From positions 8,246,212 through 8,310,211 of the forward strand of contig JAKZAP010000021.1 in assembly GCA_023053575.1 (NCBI GenBank): DNA of 64,000 nucleotides. The letters are read 5' to 3'. Shown one piece after another: positions 57,801 through 58,954 of the stretch (positions within the stretch are counted from its first letter, which is position 1; the number at the start of each line of letters is the position of its first letter). The notes under the pieces were generated by a model. It did not search any database. It was not told where the DNA came from and was given only the letters and a program-made list of their open reading frames with translations. This DNA is from Branchinecta lynchi. Taxonomy: Eukaryota; Arthropoda; Branchiopoda; Anostraca; Branchinectidae. Made by a program: the position numbers and the translations under genes.

Positions 57801-58787
57801 GAAGAAAAAAAAAGTCAGACAGGAGTTACCTAATGGATCTGAAAATTTATAAGAACCGATAGTCTGGATGAAGAAGTCCAGTAAATATTCCTCTTTGGGA
57901 TCCCATCGAAACCTCTTTAAAATCAGATGTTATAGGATGGGAGGAAGCTCTGGGATGTTTATTGATGATGATGGTGATATTTTTATTGAGTTTCTTCATG
58001 GGATAAGACTTATTTGAGCAAAGTCAATCTTGTTTTATGTAGGCTATGCTATAAAAAAAAAAATTAAGTACAAAAAAAGTTGACTGATAACATTTTTTTT
58101 ACGAAATTCATGCGGAGGCATTCCCCATGCTCTCGTTGTTTTCCGTCTTGGGAGTTTTCTCGTCACCCCCTTCCCCGGGGATGGGCGAGAAGACGCCTGT
58201 ACTGCAAACCAATTGTGTATACACGGTAAAAAGTTTCTCCGAATAAGGATGCAGTATTTGCTACTGGGATTAACCTTATCTCTCCTGGGTTAAAATTAAT
58301 CCGAATTAGGGGTAATCTTATCTCAATAAAGACAAGATTAATCCCAGTAGCAAATACTGCAAGATTTTGTTTTACAGTGTAACTATTACTTTGTCGTCAG
58401 CCTATGCTATCTAGTGGATAATTTGGTATTAATAAATGATTGATTTGTTGATGAGAGAAATGGGAAAGTCAGAAGGTGCAACTTTTCCCCTCTGTGTCCT
58501 TAGTCCTTACTGGCTTACTTTTGTAGGTATTTCGGGAACCGAAGAAGTCGTCTGAAATGGAATCCGTTCTGAGCAGCTACTCCAAATGCATTACTTCTTC
58601 TTCTTCTTCGAAAGCAGACGCTTCTCTCACGGGGGCGATCCTTCTGAGTGTCGTCGGAGGAAAAATGAGCGAAGGAATAAACTTCAGTGATGATCTTGGA
58701 AGGTGTGTGATAGTCGTGGGGTTGCCCTACCCGAATTTAGAGTCGCCGGAGCTCAAGGAAAAAATGGCATTCCTCGATAGAACTGTG
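9745..58787 (+). CDS. DDX11: DDX11/ChlR1 iron-sulphur DNA helicase, nine exons, 3' end beyond window
   Basis: Spliced coding sequence of 793 codons from exons 9745-9885, 22839-23111, 24505-24806, 33794-34028, 42658-42810, 47528-48180, 50365-50575, 52307-52456 and 58527-58787; every junction is GT-AG and keeps frame. Seen: Walker A SPTGTGKS (residues 43-50), motif Ia SRTHSQ (188-193), four cysteines spaced as in XPD-type Fe-S helicases (C222, C240, C269, C304), DEAH box (347-350), and the DDX11-type motif [17 protein letters not shown] (from 750). Known of the family: an ATP-dependent 5'-3' DNA helicase in the nucleus, acting in sister-chromatid cohesion and in replication through structured DNA. 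Motif VI and the C-terminus (about 100 residues) are missing, so the last exon or exons lie past 64000. FANCJ and RTEL1 are less likely because the DEAH region, motif V and overall length fit DDX11 throughout. Confidence 0.95.
10013..10763. mobile_element. Family O element with CAGTAGAGGTATGC ends (O1)
   Basis: Inverted ends CAGTAGAGGTATGCTTAT and (reversed) GGCATACCTCTACTG, flanked by TA on both sides; this could be a Tc1/mariner or pogo-type non-autonomous element. It contains the G1 element (10185-10463). Confidence 0.7.
10185..10463. mobile_element. Family G MITE G1
   Basis: Inverted ends GAGCCTCGTTTTTGTTGC and GCAACAAAAACGAGGCTC; GC-rich interior with many CTGCAG sites. The copy at 51825-52102 is in the opposite orientation. 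Its open frames on both strands are by-products of composition. Confidence 0.85.
10764..11970. other. Intron 1 sequence without recognised feature
   Basis: No ORF or repeat seen elsewhere in the window. A/T-rich, with T runs near 11230 and 11450. Confidence 0.4.
11971..12237. mobile_element. Family E fold-back repeat E1
   Basis: Ends TGCTTTTGCAGATACCATGG and CCATGGTATCTGCAAAAACGCA are inverted; the inside is built of repeated GATACCATGG and TTTTTGCAGT blocks. Related copies at 49394-49794, 49040-49168 and 31192-31340. Confidence 0.8.
12452..12756. mobile_element. Family I MITE I1, 305 bp
   Basis: Inverted ends GAGCGTGTTCCACCCT and AGGATGGAACACGCTC with a possible 3-bp TAT duplication. The interior has several TAGTTACTA palindromes. 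A half copy lies beside exon 4 (34039). Confidence 0.85.
12775..13170 (-). mobile_element. Family F element F3
   Basis: CCTCATAAAATCCGATG to AAATTTTATGAGG; the best-preserved F copy, about 396 bp. Shared landmarks are AGGCCTAA, CATATCGAG and ACGTACAC. No protein. Confidence 0.85.
13171..13594. other. No recognisable feature
   Basis: Intronic; frames here have no family resemblance. Confidence 0.4.
13595..14320. repeat. Decayed relative of the 4420-5831 hAT-like element, with short tandem repeats
   Basis: 13735-14045 is a degenerate array built on GAATCTACCGGAATTTTGCT-like units of about 30 bp. The following part (GCCGCGCCCTTCC, CTTTTTGGATCCCAAATAAAAG) parallels 5010-5160 inside the first element. 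No intact ends identified. Confidence 0.6.
14443..14613. mobile_element. Family C MITE C3 (uninterrupted)
   Basis: CACTGTAAAAGTTTCTCC to CTTTGTACAGTG, palindromic arms; the centre reads ATCTTATCTGCGTAGAGATAAG, showing the empty site that family A occupies in C2. Confidence 0.88.
14614..15517. other. Intron 1 sequence without recognised feature
   Basis: Nothing supported. Includes a short C run near 15310 that may be a family B scrap. Confidence 0.35.
15518..16245 (-). mobile_element. Family A element A9 (reverse, 5' part lost)
   Basis: Starts ACAAGACCACAGGTTTCGATGGGATCC, the reversed 3' end (family CGAAACCTTTGGTCTTGT). Contains reversed units (CTAATCGACTTCA, TTTCCGGTTTCGGCGG) and stops at the mitochondrial insertion. 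Confidence 0.75.
16270..16540 (+). pseudogene. Nuclear mitochondrial insertion, N-terminal half of COX2
   Basis: Two frames read [24 protein letters not shown] and, after a frameshift near 16400, [22 protein letters not shown] followed by [12 protein letters not shown]. Both match cytochrome c oxidase subunit 2 from the N-terminus through the second membrane helix. TGA must be read as Trp in two places, as in animal mitochondria, so this is a non-functional transfer. Only about 90 codons are present. Confidence 0.92.
16541..16861. other. No recognisable feature
   Basis: Sequence between the COX2 insertion and an A fragment. It does not read as mitochondrial coding sequence. Confidence 0.35.
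16862..17157 (-). mobile_element. Family A 5' part, A10 (reverse)
   Basis: Reversed unit (TTGCCGGATTCCGGGTGAAC), then CCAAGTTTCATCAGTATATCTC, TTCGAGAGTTATCGTACGT and GACGGACAAC, i.e. the microsatellite-proximal end; the TGGGATCC terminus is missing. Confidence 0.75.
17210..17750 (-). mobile_element. Penelope-like element terminal-repeat remnant (D8)
   Basis: CAAGGGTCCTCGTCAGGCTG is the first half of a reverse-strand hammerhead core; then TAACTGAAACTTCTACCGAC and a TTTGATCAACTTCGG block as in D5. A GAGATTTAATTTTTGA block occurs twice (17371 and 17592). It lies next to a Penelope-type RT fragment. Confidence 0.7.
17809..18150 (-). pseudogene. Penelope-like reverse transcriptase fragment
   Basis: Reverse-strand frame of about 110 residues: [14 protein letters not shown], then [17 protein letters not shown], then [20 protein letters not shown]. 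The KNS..FV..L block followed by S-D-VSLFT resembles RT motif A of Penelope-like elements. Both ends are cut: upstream by a TA-flanked MITE (18153-18594), which supplies the first residues of the open frame, and downstream by a stop. A family A 5' signature (TTGGGATCCCAAAACGTAAG, reversed) is embedded at 18111-18130. Confidence 0.75.
18153..18594. mobile_element. TA-flanked MITE with CAGGAGTGTTGCATGAAGC ends
   Basis: Inverted ends CAGGAGTGTTGCATGAAGCT at 18153 and the complement ending 18594, each next to TA. A TA target fits Tc1/mariner or pogo type. The interior has a G run (18546) and repeats of GGCAGCTTCATG. Confidence 0.8.
18632..18770. repeat. Dispersed repeat K1
   Basis: Shares CGGATGCAAACGAGCGGAGG-like and CACCTCTACAAACAGC blocks with 25236-25372. 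Family unknown. Confidence 0.6.
18957..19657. mobile_element. hAT-like fold-back element, 701 bp, 8-bp TSD
   Basis: Inverted ends CAGTCTAGTACACTAGCCCC; the arms extend to about 255 bp (18957-19212 against 19402-19657) around a spacer of about 190 bp. Both flanks carry CCTCACAG (18949-18956 and 19658-19665). The 8-bp duplication with CAG ends indicates hAT. The transcript could fold into a very long hairpin. Confidence 0.92.
19666..20461. other. Intron 1 sequence without recognised feature
   Basis: No ORF or repeat recognised; a short C run lies near 20130. Confidence 0.35.
20462..20659. mobile_element. Family O MITE O2, 198 bp
   Basis: CAGTAGAGGTATGCTTATTT and (reversed) TAGGCGTACCTCTACTG ends, shared with O1. 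Non-coding. Confidence 0.78.
20686..20795 (-). mobile_element. Family D fragment D7
   Basis: Reads CGGATACGTCAGGTCC, then TTCTCGGCCGTTCTTAGC and AAGGGTCCTCTTCAGG: a reverse-strand hammerhead-like core with substitutions. Only one arm remains. Confidence 0.65.
20796..21240. other. No recognisable feature
   Basis: Intron 1 sequence; nothing supported. Confidence 0.35.
21906..21949 (-). ncRNA. Hammerhead ribozyme-like motif (D5 left arm)
   Basis: Mirror of the right-arm motif on the reverse strand: stem I CAGC/GCUG, CUGACGAG, same stem II, GAAA. After GAAA it reads UACC instead of UAUC, changing the expected U of the single stem III pair, so activity is less certain. Confidence 0.65.
22415..22458 (+). 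ncRNA. Hammerhead ribozyme-like motif (D5 right arm)
   Basis: Stem I CAGC...GCUG; conserved CUGACGAG (22419-22426); stem II GG-A-CCCUU paired with AAGGG-CC; GAAA (22447-22450); minimal stem III A-UA-U; cleavage position C (22454). Every invariant core base is present. Confidence 0.8.
22839..23111 (+). CDS. DDX11: DDX11 exon 2 (residues 48-138)
   Basis: Acceptor TTTCAG at 22833-22838; starts with [18 protein letters not shown], completing Walker A (K49, S50). The rest is a highly charged, helix-prone linker rich in Lys, Glu and Leu, ending KISLDLK. It matches the insert between motif I and motif Ia typical of DDX11 proteins. Ends phase 0 at donor GTATGT (23112). Confidence 0.93.
23300..23745. 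repeat. Dispersed repeat T1
   Basis: Nearly the same sequence as 30338-30735 (AAAAATTACTATGTTAAA, then a T run, ACACAACCTTTATTAAAA, ATTACACGCGAATTCTC, AACATAAGTTTGTTAAGC). The internal T run suggests a reversed poly-A tail, possibly a retroposed transcript; source unknown. Confidence 0.75.
23746..24504. other. Intron 2 sequence without recognised feature
   Basis: Between repeat T1 and exon 3; no repeat match or gene. Confidence 0.4.
24505..24806 (+). CDS. DDX11: DDX11 exon 3 (residues 139-239, split Arg)
   Basis: Acceptor TTTAAG at 24499-24504. It encodes an acidic linker ([14 protein letters not shown]), then motif Ia [15 protein letters not shown] and [16 protein letters not shown] with the first Fe-S cysteine (C222), ending LINE plus two bases of Arg239. 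The acidic stretch just before motif Ia is also a DDX11 trait. Donor GTGGGT at 24807. Confidence 0.93.
24877..25066. mobile_element. Family C MITE C4
   Basis: Near-perfect palindrome CACACCTTACACTG to AGTGTAAGGTGTG with CTCTCCGAATAAGGATGCAG arms. It starts about 70 bp after the exon 3 donor. Confidence 0.88.
25236..25372. repeat. Dispersed repeat K2
   Basis: Relative of K1 (18632-18770): GATGCAAACGAGCGGAGG and CCTCTACAAACAGC. Family unknown. Confidence 0.6.
25398..25812. mobile_element. Family J element J1
   Basis: Inverted ends AGGCGTATTCTCGCCGTTCC and GGAACGGCGAGAGTACGCCT, 415 bp, GC-rich ends with GGGGACTCC motifs around an A/T-rich centre. A full copy in opposite orientation lies at 61146-61547; fragments at 54700-54893 and 58098-58200. 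Confidence 0.85.
25813..26003 (+). mobile_element. Family D loop-region fragment cut by B2
   Basis: GATACAGGCGAGTACTC, then GTCAGCCCCTTATTAATAAA and TCATCGCCCCAATCGTGCAG, matches the loop of D5 (22090-22290) and stops at GACTAGTTTTT where family B starts. Confidence 0.7.
26004..27687 (-). mobile_element. Family B element B2 (reverse)
   Basis: Starts with the terminal hairpin ATGGCACTTGCC...GGCAAGTGCCAT, then GTCGGTCGGTCGG and GATGAAACTTG; carries two units (about 26220 and 26690) and a further duplicated block (27040-27180 and 27400-27590); ends CAAGTGCCATATGAGC and CAGCTCTTGTTT. Complete at both ends. Confidence 0.85.
27958..30337 (-). mobile_element. Family A element A11 (reverse), host for S
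   Basis: Begins CACCAAAGGTTTTGATGGGATCC; reversed units on both sides of the S insertion (28372-29924), e.g. GGCCGGATTCCGGGCGAAC near 30050, 30180 and 30315. Truncated at 30337 where repeat T2 begins. Confidence 0.78.
28372..29924. mobile_element. DNA transposon S with inverted tandem-unit arrays
   Basis: Inverted ends TAGTCCGACCGCCAG and CTGGCGGTCGGACTA. Inside each end are 149-151 bp tandem units (starts 28436, 28585, 28736; mirrored near 29717 and 29866). A possible ATA duplication flanks it. The centre has an open frame (29048-29449, 133 codons) of unknown nature, without transposase motifs. Confidence 0.75.
30338..30735. repeat. Dispersed repeat T2
   Basis: Second copy of T1 with the same internal T run; begins exactly where A11 stops. 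Confidence 0.75.
30941..31179. mobile_element. Family D fold-back element D2
   Basis: 239 bp flanked by the 10-bp duplication AAAAATTAAC (30931-30940 and 31180-31189). Same terminal blocks as D1 (CAGCCTAAGCTGACTGCG; right end CACCATCAAATA). Confidence 0.88.
31015..31055 (-). ncRNA. Hammerhead ribozyme-like motif in D2, stem II damaged
   Basis: Stem I GAGC/GCUC, CUGAAGAG and GAAAUAUA present. Stem II is shortened (CCAUGCC...AAGGGCC), so folding is doubtful. Confidence 0.5.
31192..31340. repeat. Family E fragment E3
   Basis: ACCGTGGTATCAGAGACCACGG-like palindromes and TGCAAAAACGC blocks of family E; followed by a scrap of family I (31345-31435: AACGGTCAGCGTAG, AGAAGGGCGCAACAC). Confidence 0.65.
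31436..31738. other. No recognisable feature
   Basis: Intron 3, A/T-rich, with an A run near 31660. Confidence 0.35.
31739..32797 (+). mobile_element. Family A element A3, near-complete
   Basis: 1059 bp from TGGGATCCCAAAACGTGG to ACCTTTGGTCTTGT. Five units with the CTGAA landmark at 32001, 32138, 32275, 32412 and 32548, a 136-137 bp period. A short GTCTGTCCGTCTG tract lies by the 5' end. The best single reference copy for the family. Confidence 0.88.
32798..33695. other. Intron 3 sequence with a LINE 3' tail
   Basis: Around 33078-33122 lies TATGGCCCTCGGGCTTTTTC followed by ATT repeats, the 3' end of the LINE family seen intact at 58955-60645. The rest is unassigned. Confidence 0.55.
33716..33752 (-). 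mobile_element. 37-bp family D stub with long target duplication at the exon 4 acceptor
   Basis: CAATGTTTCAAAGTCAGC...CAAAGAATATTT is the reversed D5 left end. Flanks AGAAATTACTTTTATTTAAA (33696-33715) and the same minus one T (33753-33771) are a duplication of about 19 bp, ending 22 bp before exon 4. Confidence 0.8.
33794..34028 (+). CDS. DDX11: DDX11 exon 4 (residues 239-317), Fe-S cluster domain
   Basis: Acceptor TTTCAG at 33788-33793; one base completes Arg239 (NER-C, matching the NDRC of relatives). It carries three Fe-S ligands: C240, C269 (in GCPYY) and C304 (in ACPYYASR); C251 and C267 are extra cysteines not expected to be ligands. Ends phase 0 at donor GTGAGG (34029), with a MITE beginning only 10 bp further on (34039). 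A 37-bp retroelement stub lies 41 bp upstream of the exon. Confidence 0.93.
34039..34212. mobile_element. Half of a family I MITE beside the exon 4 donor (I2)
   Basis: GAGCGTGTTCCACCCTACTT starts 10 bp into intron 4 and matches the right part of I1 in reverse (GTAGTTACTACGCAT, TTGCCGTCAAGGCTGGAACG). Cut at about 34212 by a minisatellite. Confidence 0.82.
34218..34515. repeat. Degenerate minisatellite, about 16-bp units
   Basis: Repeats of CCGTCGATTCGTCCA, CCGCTGATTCGCCCA and CCCGTCATAAGACCCAA in uneven tandem order. Reading frames through it are low-complexity. Confidence 0.8.
34516..36389. other. Intron 4 sequence, mostly unassigned
   Basis: 35095-35185 has a short array of AAAATGCCCACG-type repeats, resembling the array at 37965-38175 in reverse. 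A 70-codon frame (35417-35629) shows no family. Nothing else recognised. Confidence 0.45.
36390..37927 (+). mobile_element. Family A element A4 with doubled 3' end
   Basis: 5' GGATCCCAAAACGTAAG is split from GAGGGATACCTATGAC by V1 (36403-36645). Units run to GGGATCCCATCGACACC (37692); then a second, partial 3' segment ends with another GGATCC...ACACCTTTGGTCTTGT at 37927. Either two ends arose in tandem or two copies overlap. Confidence 0.75.
36403..36645 (-). repeat. Repeat V1 with GAATT tail, inside A4
   Basis: TTCAATTCAATTCAATTCAA at the left, then ATAAATATGGTCAATAACAT and CTTCAAAAGCGCTCCGAG. On the reverse strand this reads as a LINE-like 3' end with a pentanucleotide tail. Confidence 0.65.
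37965..38175. repeat. Degenerate array of TGTCGGCATTTTG-type repeats
   Basis: Spaced copies of GTCGGCATTTTG, GGGCATTTTGAGTCG and GTGGGCATTGTGAG. Low-complexity; reverse-strand frames here are not genes. Confidence 0.6.
38180..38341 (+). mobile_element. Family B fragment
   Basis: TTCAAAAGTTATGCTTGCC, a C run, then CAAGTTTCATCGTCCTAGC and CAAGTGCC: a short end-proximal piece without the hairpin. Confidence 0.6.
38544..39497 (-). mobile_element. Family A element A5 (reverse)
   Basis: ACAAGACCAAAGGTTTCGATGG at one end and CTTGGGATCCCA at the other, with reversed units and GACGGACGGACAG near the 5' end. Complete, 954 bp. Confidence 0.85.
39498..40063. other. No gene; possible LINE-like tail
   Basis: 39640-39700 has AAATAATAATAAAATAAAAT repeats after a GATTTGAAGGATCTTAA stretch. 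Nothing more is supported. Confidence 0.35.
40064..40245. mobile_element. Palindromic MITE H1, 182 bp
   Basis: Arms TTTACACACTGCGTAAAATC and complement pair over almost the whole length (AGCGTATTTTACGCACG; CAATACGGAC). A second copy is at 51497-51693. Confidence 0.88.
40246..41015. other. Intron 4 sequence, possible LINE 3' tail
   Basis: Ends near 40945 with TATGGACTGAAATAAAGTAG then TAATAAATAAAT, a non-LTR-style tail. Poly-C tract 40561-40575. No gene. Confidence 0.4.
41031..41235. mobile_element. Family D fold-back element D3
   Basis: 205 bp with the perfect 15-bp duplication AAAAATTTGGTAACT (41016-41030 and 41236-41250). Left end TTCAGCCCAAACTGAG; the right arm carries a full hammerhead core. 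Confidence 0.9.
41151..41194 (+). ncRNA. Hammerhead ribozyme-like motif in D3
   Basis: Stem I GAGC/GCUC, CUGAAGAG (41155-41162), GAAA (41183-41186), stem III A-UA-U, cleavage position A (41190). Stem II has substitutions on its 3' side (AAAAGCC). Confidence 0.65.
41242..41568 (+). pseudogene. LINE 3' fragment U1 with TTGA tail
   Basis: Nearly identical over 290 bp to the reverse of 46155-46475. Ends in TTCGGATTAAACTTGATTG then TTGA repeats. The upstream reading resembles the end of CR1/L2-type LINE ORFs (T..F..G..I then M..LFP), but only weakly. Confidence 0.65.
41569..42657. other. Intron 4 3' part without recognised gene
   Basis: A 98-codon reverse frame (41878-42174) looks LINE-like in composition but no motif can be named. 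No other feature. Confidence 0.35.
42658..42810 (+). CDS. DDX11: DDX11 exon 5 (residues 318-368), DEAH box
   Basis: Acceptor TTCTAG at 42652-42657. It encodes [16 protein letters not shown] and [14 protein letters not shown], i.e. the Walker B/DEAH motif (347-350) that coordinates magnesium and water for ATP hydrolysis, then YSAEVSARQ. 51 codons, phase 0 at both ends. Donor GTACTT (42811) is followed by a poly-T run and a TTAA-AGGACACCT element end at 42841. Confidence 0.94.
42841..42853. mobile_element. Single end of a TTAA-AGGACACCT element
   Basis: TTAA followed by AGGACACCT, the same end as the element at 58811. It lies 31 bp after the exon 5 donor. No partner end found. Confidence 0.45.
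43005..43500. mobile_element. Element with ACGTGTCCGAAAGC ends
   Basis: Inverted ends ACGTGTCCGAAAGC (43009) and GCTTTCGGATACGT (ending about 43498); CAAAGA flanks both sides. The interior repeats GCTGAATTAATGCTGC motifs. Superfamily undetermined. Confidence 0.6.
43615..45060 (-). mobile_element. Family B element B3 (reverse)
   Basis: Hairpin TATGGCACTTGG...CCAAGTGCCATA, then GCGATCGCAATTTCTGTCCG, GTCGGTCGGTCC and GATGAAACTTGGCAGG; units at about 43860 and 44250. The far end lacks the GAGCTACGAGCTC terminus; near 45000-45050 a reverse-strand scrap reads [11 protein letters not shown], a LINE ORF end like that at 2930. Confidence 0.78.
45101..46057 (+). mobile_element. Family A element A7 with nested LINE tail
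   Basis: TGGGATTCCAAAACGCAGGG to ACCTTTAGTCTTGT. Diverged units. A reversed LINE 3' end (45222-45340; tail GATAAGATAAGATAATC, then GCCGTATGGCC) interrupts it. Confidence 0.72.
46155..46475 (-). pseudogene. LINE 3' fragment U2
   Basis: Opposite-orientation copy of U1 with the CAATCAATCAATCAAG tail first. About 95% identical by eye; slightly longer at the 5' side. Confidence 0.7.
46476..47300. other. Intron 5 sequence with a TACTTAAGTAC-rich stretch
   Basis: 46885-47000 is dominated by repeats of AAGTACTT and TTACTTAAGTA, partly palindromic, as seen at ends of some hAT elements. The rest is unassigned. Confidence 0.45.
47310..47450. mobile_element. Family C MITE C5, left end decayed
   Basis: GATAAGATTAATCCCAGTAG, GCAAATACTGCAGTTAACC and CTCGGAAAAACTTTAGTG; lies 78 bp before exon 6. 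Confidence 0.75.
47528..48180 (+). CDS. DDX11: DDX11 exon 6 (residues 369-586), Arch domain and linker
   Basis: Acceptor CTTGCAG ending 47527. The longest exon (653 bp). It encodes the helical Arch region ([36 protein letters not shown]), then a hydrophilic linker with four degenerate 12-14 residue repeats of the form NKDK..AGSQ (about 471-520), then [12 protein letters not shown] and [12 protein letters not shown], the conserved return into helicase domain 2. Ends with two bases of Arg586 at donor GTACGT (48181). Confidence 0.93.
48240..48680 (+). pseudogene. Possible LINE RT fragment just after exon 6
   Basis: The frame at 48242-48490 reads [12 protein letters not shown] and [12 protein letters not shown], similar in style to the thumb region of non-LTR reverse transcriptases (Y...L.P.L..G; K..LGLP). 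No catalytic motif is present, so this is tentative. Confidence 0.35.
48783..48957. mobile_element. Family D element D4, truncated right arm
   Basis: TTCAGCCCAAGCTCATTGCG, then the hammerhead region; the right arm stops inside CCTGAAGAGGACCG. The flanks AACATTTAGA and TCTAAATGTT are inverted rather than direct. Confidence 0.75.
48858..48901 (-). ncRNA. Hammerhead ribozyme-like motif in D4
   Basis: Reverse strand: stem I GAGC/GCUC, CUGAAGAG, stem II GGACCCUU...AAGGACC, GAAA, AUAUA with cleavage at A. All core bases are present. Confidence 0.7.
49040..49168. repeat. Family E fragment E4
   Basis: GATACCACCGGTCAAAAGGCG, TTACCGTGGTATCTGA and GTCGGACCGTGTTAACTG, the latter shared with E2. Confidence 0.65.
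49394..49794. mobile_element. Family E fold-back element E2
   Basis: Inverted ends TGCGTTTTTTTGCAGATACC and GGTATCTACAAAAACGCA, about 400 bp. The inside has GATACCACGG palindromes in both directions. Confidence 0.8.
49795..50364. other. Intron 6 sequence with a 25-bp C run before exon 7
   Basis: C run at 50299-50321 followed by TACAG and a short stretch resembling family B. No gene. See the cryptic acceptor finding. Confidence 0.5.
50365..50575 (+). CDS. DDX11: DDX11 exon 7 (residues 586-656)
   Basis: Acceptor CTCGAG at 50359-50364 after a CTTTCTTTCT tract; this site restores the split Arg and gives [14 protein letters not shown], the family's domain-2 entry motif, then [15 protein letters not shown]. 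Donor GTTAGG (50576) departs from consensus at +3 but is the only site that joins exon 8 in frame. A second acceptor-like site (poly-C then TACAG, ending 50326) would add 38 bp and a stop codon. Confidence 0.9.
50576..51496. other. Intron 7 sequence without recognised feature
   Basis: 50620-50780 (GAGGTGTTCTCAAGCCC, GCGCTAACGATACCTCACTAA) partly repeats 32870-32930 (GCTAACGATACCTCACTAA), so a further dispersed repeat exists; family unknown. Confidence 0.45.
51497..51693. mobile_element. Palindromic MITE H2
   Basis: AAACACTGGGTAAATCC to ACGCAGTGTTT; diverged copy of H1 with AGCGTATTTTAC and GTCCGTTTTTG in common. Confidence 0.8.
51825..52102. mobile_element. Family G MITE G2
   Basis: GAGCTCGTTTTTGTTGCAAC to CAAAAACGAGGCTC, opposite orientation to G1 (10185-10463), 278 bp. 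Confidence 0.85.
52307..52456 (+). CDS. DDX11: DDX11 exon 8 (residues 657-706)
   Basis: Acceptor TTTGCAG ending 52306. It encodes [36 protein letters not shown]; the [10 protein letters not shown] block is the conserved domain-2 core strand (motif IV region), followed by the HW..SG motif. 50 codons, phase 0 at both ends. Donor GTATGA (52457). Confidence 0.93.
52588..53473 (-). mobile_element. Family A element A6 (reverse)
   Basis: Reversed units (CGGCCGGATTCCGG), GACAGACAGACGGAC, then CCACTTACGTTTTGGGATCC at the 5' end. The 3' end is diverged. Confidence 0.8.
53621..53642. repeat. Perfect short hairpin AAGTGTTGC-GAGA-GCAACACTT
   Basis: Nine-bp stem with a GAGA loop; a similar one (GTGTTGCGAGAGTAACAC) lies at 43576-43593, just before B3. 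Purpose unknown; may mark ends of another repeat family. Confidence 0.6.
53645..54420 (-). pseudogene. Non-LTR retrotransposon endonuclease fragment (APE type)
   Basis: Two overlapping reverse frames: [20 protein letters not shown], then [10 protein letters not shown] (54186-53896) and, after a frameshift near 53975, [10 protein letters not shown] followed by [11 protein letters not shown] and [10 protein letters not shown] (53984-53690). LTETW, G.G.G and GDFND are the conserved blocks of apurinic-type endonucleases of LINEs (CR1/Jockey/L2-like). Truncated on both sides; a proline-rich leader precedes it. Confidence 0.82.
54700..54893 (-). mobile_element. Family J fragment J3
   Basis: TTTTCGCGGGACCGCC, CAGGGACTCACTCCC and TTCGGCGGGGAGTCG, part of family J without ends. 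Confidence 0.65.
54904..57914 (+). mobile_element. Family A element A8, split by family B copy B4
   Basis: 5' part 54904-55574 (TGGGATTCCAGAACG, GTCCGTCTGTCTGTC, diverged units) and 3' part 57625-57914 (TCCTGCCGGACTGAC to GGGATCCCATCGAAACC). The final GGTCTTGT is lost. Confidence 0.8.
55575..57624 (-). mobile_element. Family B element B4 (reverse), complete, inside A8
   Basis: Hairpin TATGGCACTTGAG...CTCAAGTGCCATA, GTCGGTCTGTCGG, GATGAAACTTGGCAGG; units at about 55860 and 56275 with poly-G runs; end CAAGTGCCATATGAGCTC and GTAGCTCTTG. Its end sequence matches the start of B6 (63870) in reverse. Confidence 0.85.
58098..58200. mobile_element. Family J fragment J4
   Basis: ACGAAATTCATGCGGAGG, CATTCCCCATGCTCTCG and GGGCGAGAAGACGCC, diverged family J end. 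Confidence 0.55.
58215..58382. mobile_element. Family C MITE C6
   Basis: ACACGGTAAAAAGTTTCTCC to GTTTTACAGTGT; arms with GGATGCAGTATTTGCTAC as in C4. About 145 bp before exon 9. Confidence 0.85.
58527..58787 (+). CDS. DDX11: DDX11 exon 9 (residues 707-793), motif V
   Basis: Acceptor TTTGTAG ending 58526. Encodes VFREPK, a serine run, then [35 protein letters not shown] (motif V and following strand) and [11 protein letters not shown]. Phase 0 at both ends; donor GTGAGT (58788). Only 19 bp after the donor a TTAA-flanked transposon begins. The following exon, with motif VI (QSIGRAIRH-type), was not found downstream in the window. Confidence 0.94.
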
Positions 58788-58954
58788 GTGAGTGCAATTT
58801 ATTTCATTTAAAGGACACCTGAACAATGAAACCATACTTGAATACACCATGGAGAATGCCTTTACAGACATGGCCACGGAGAGCATTCTTCTCCTGAGCG
58901 TGACGTTTTCAAAATAAGGATGTTCGTTTCTGGAGGTTTGCCTTCCCTTCCCTT

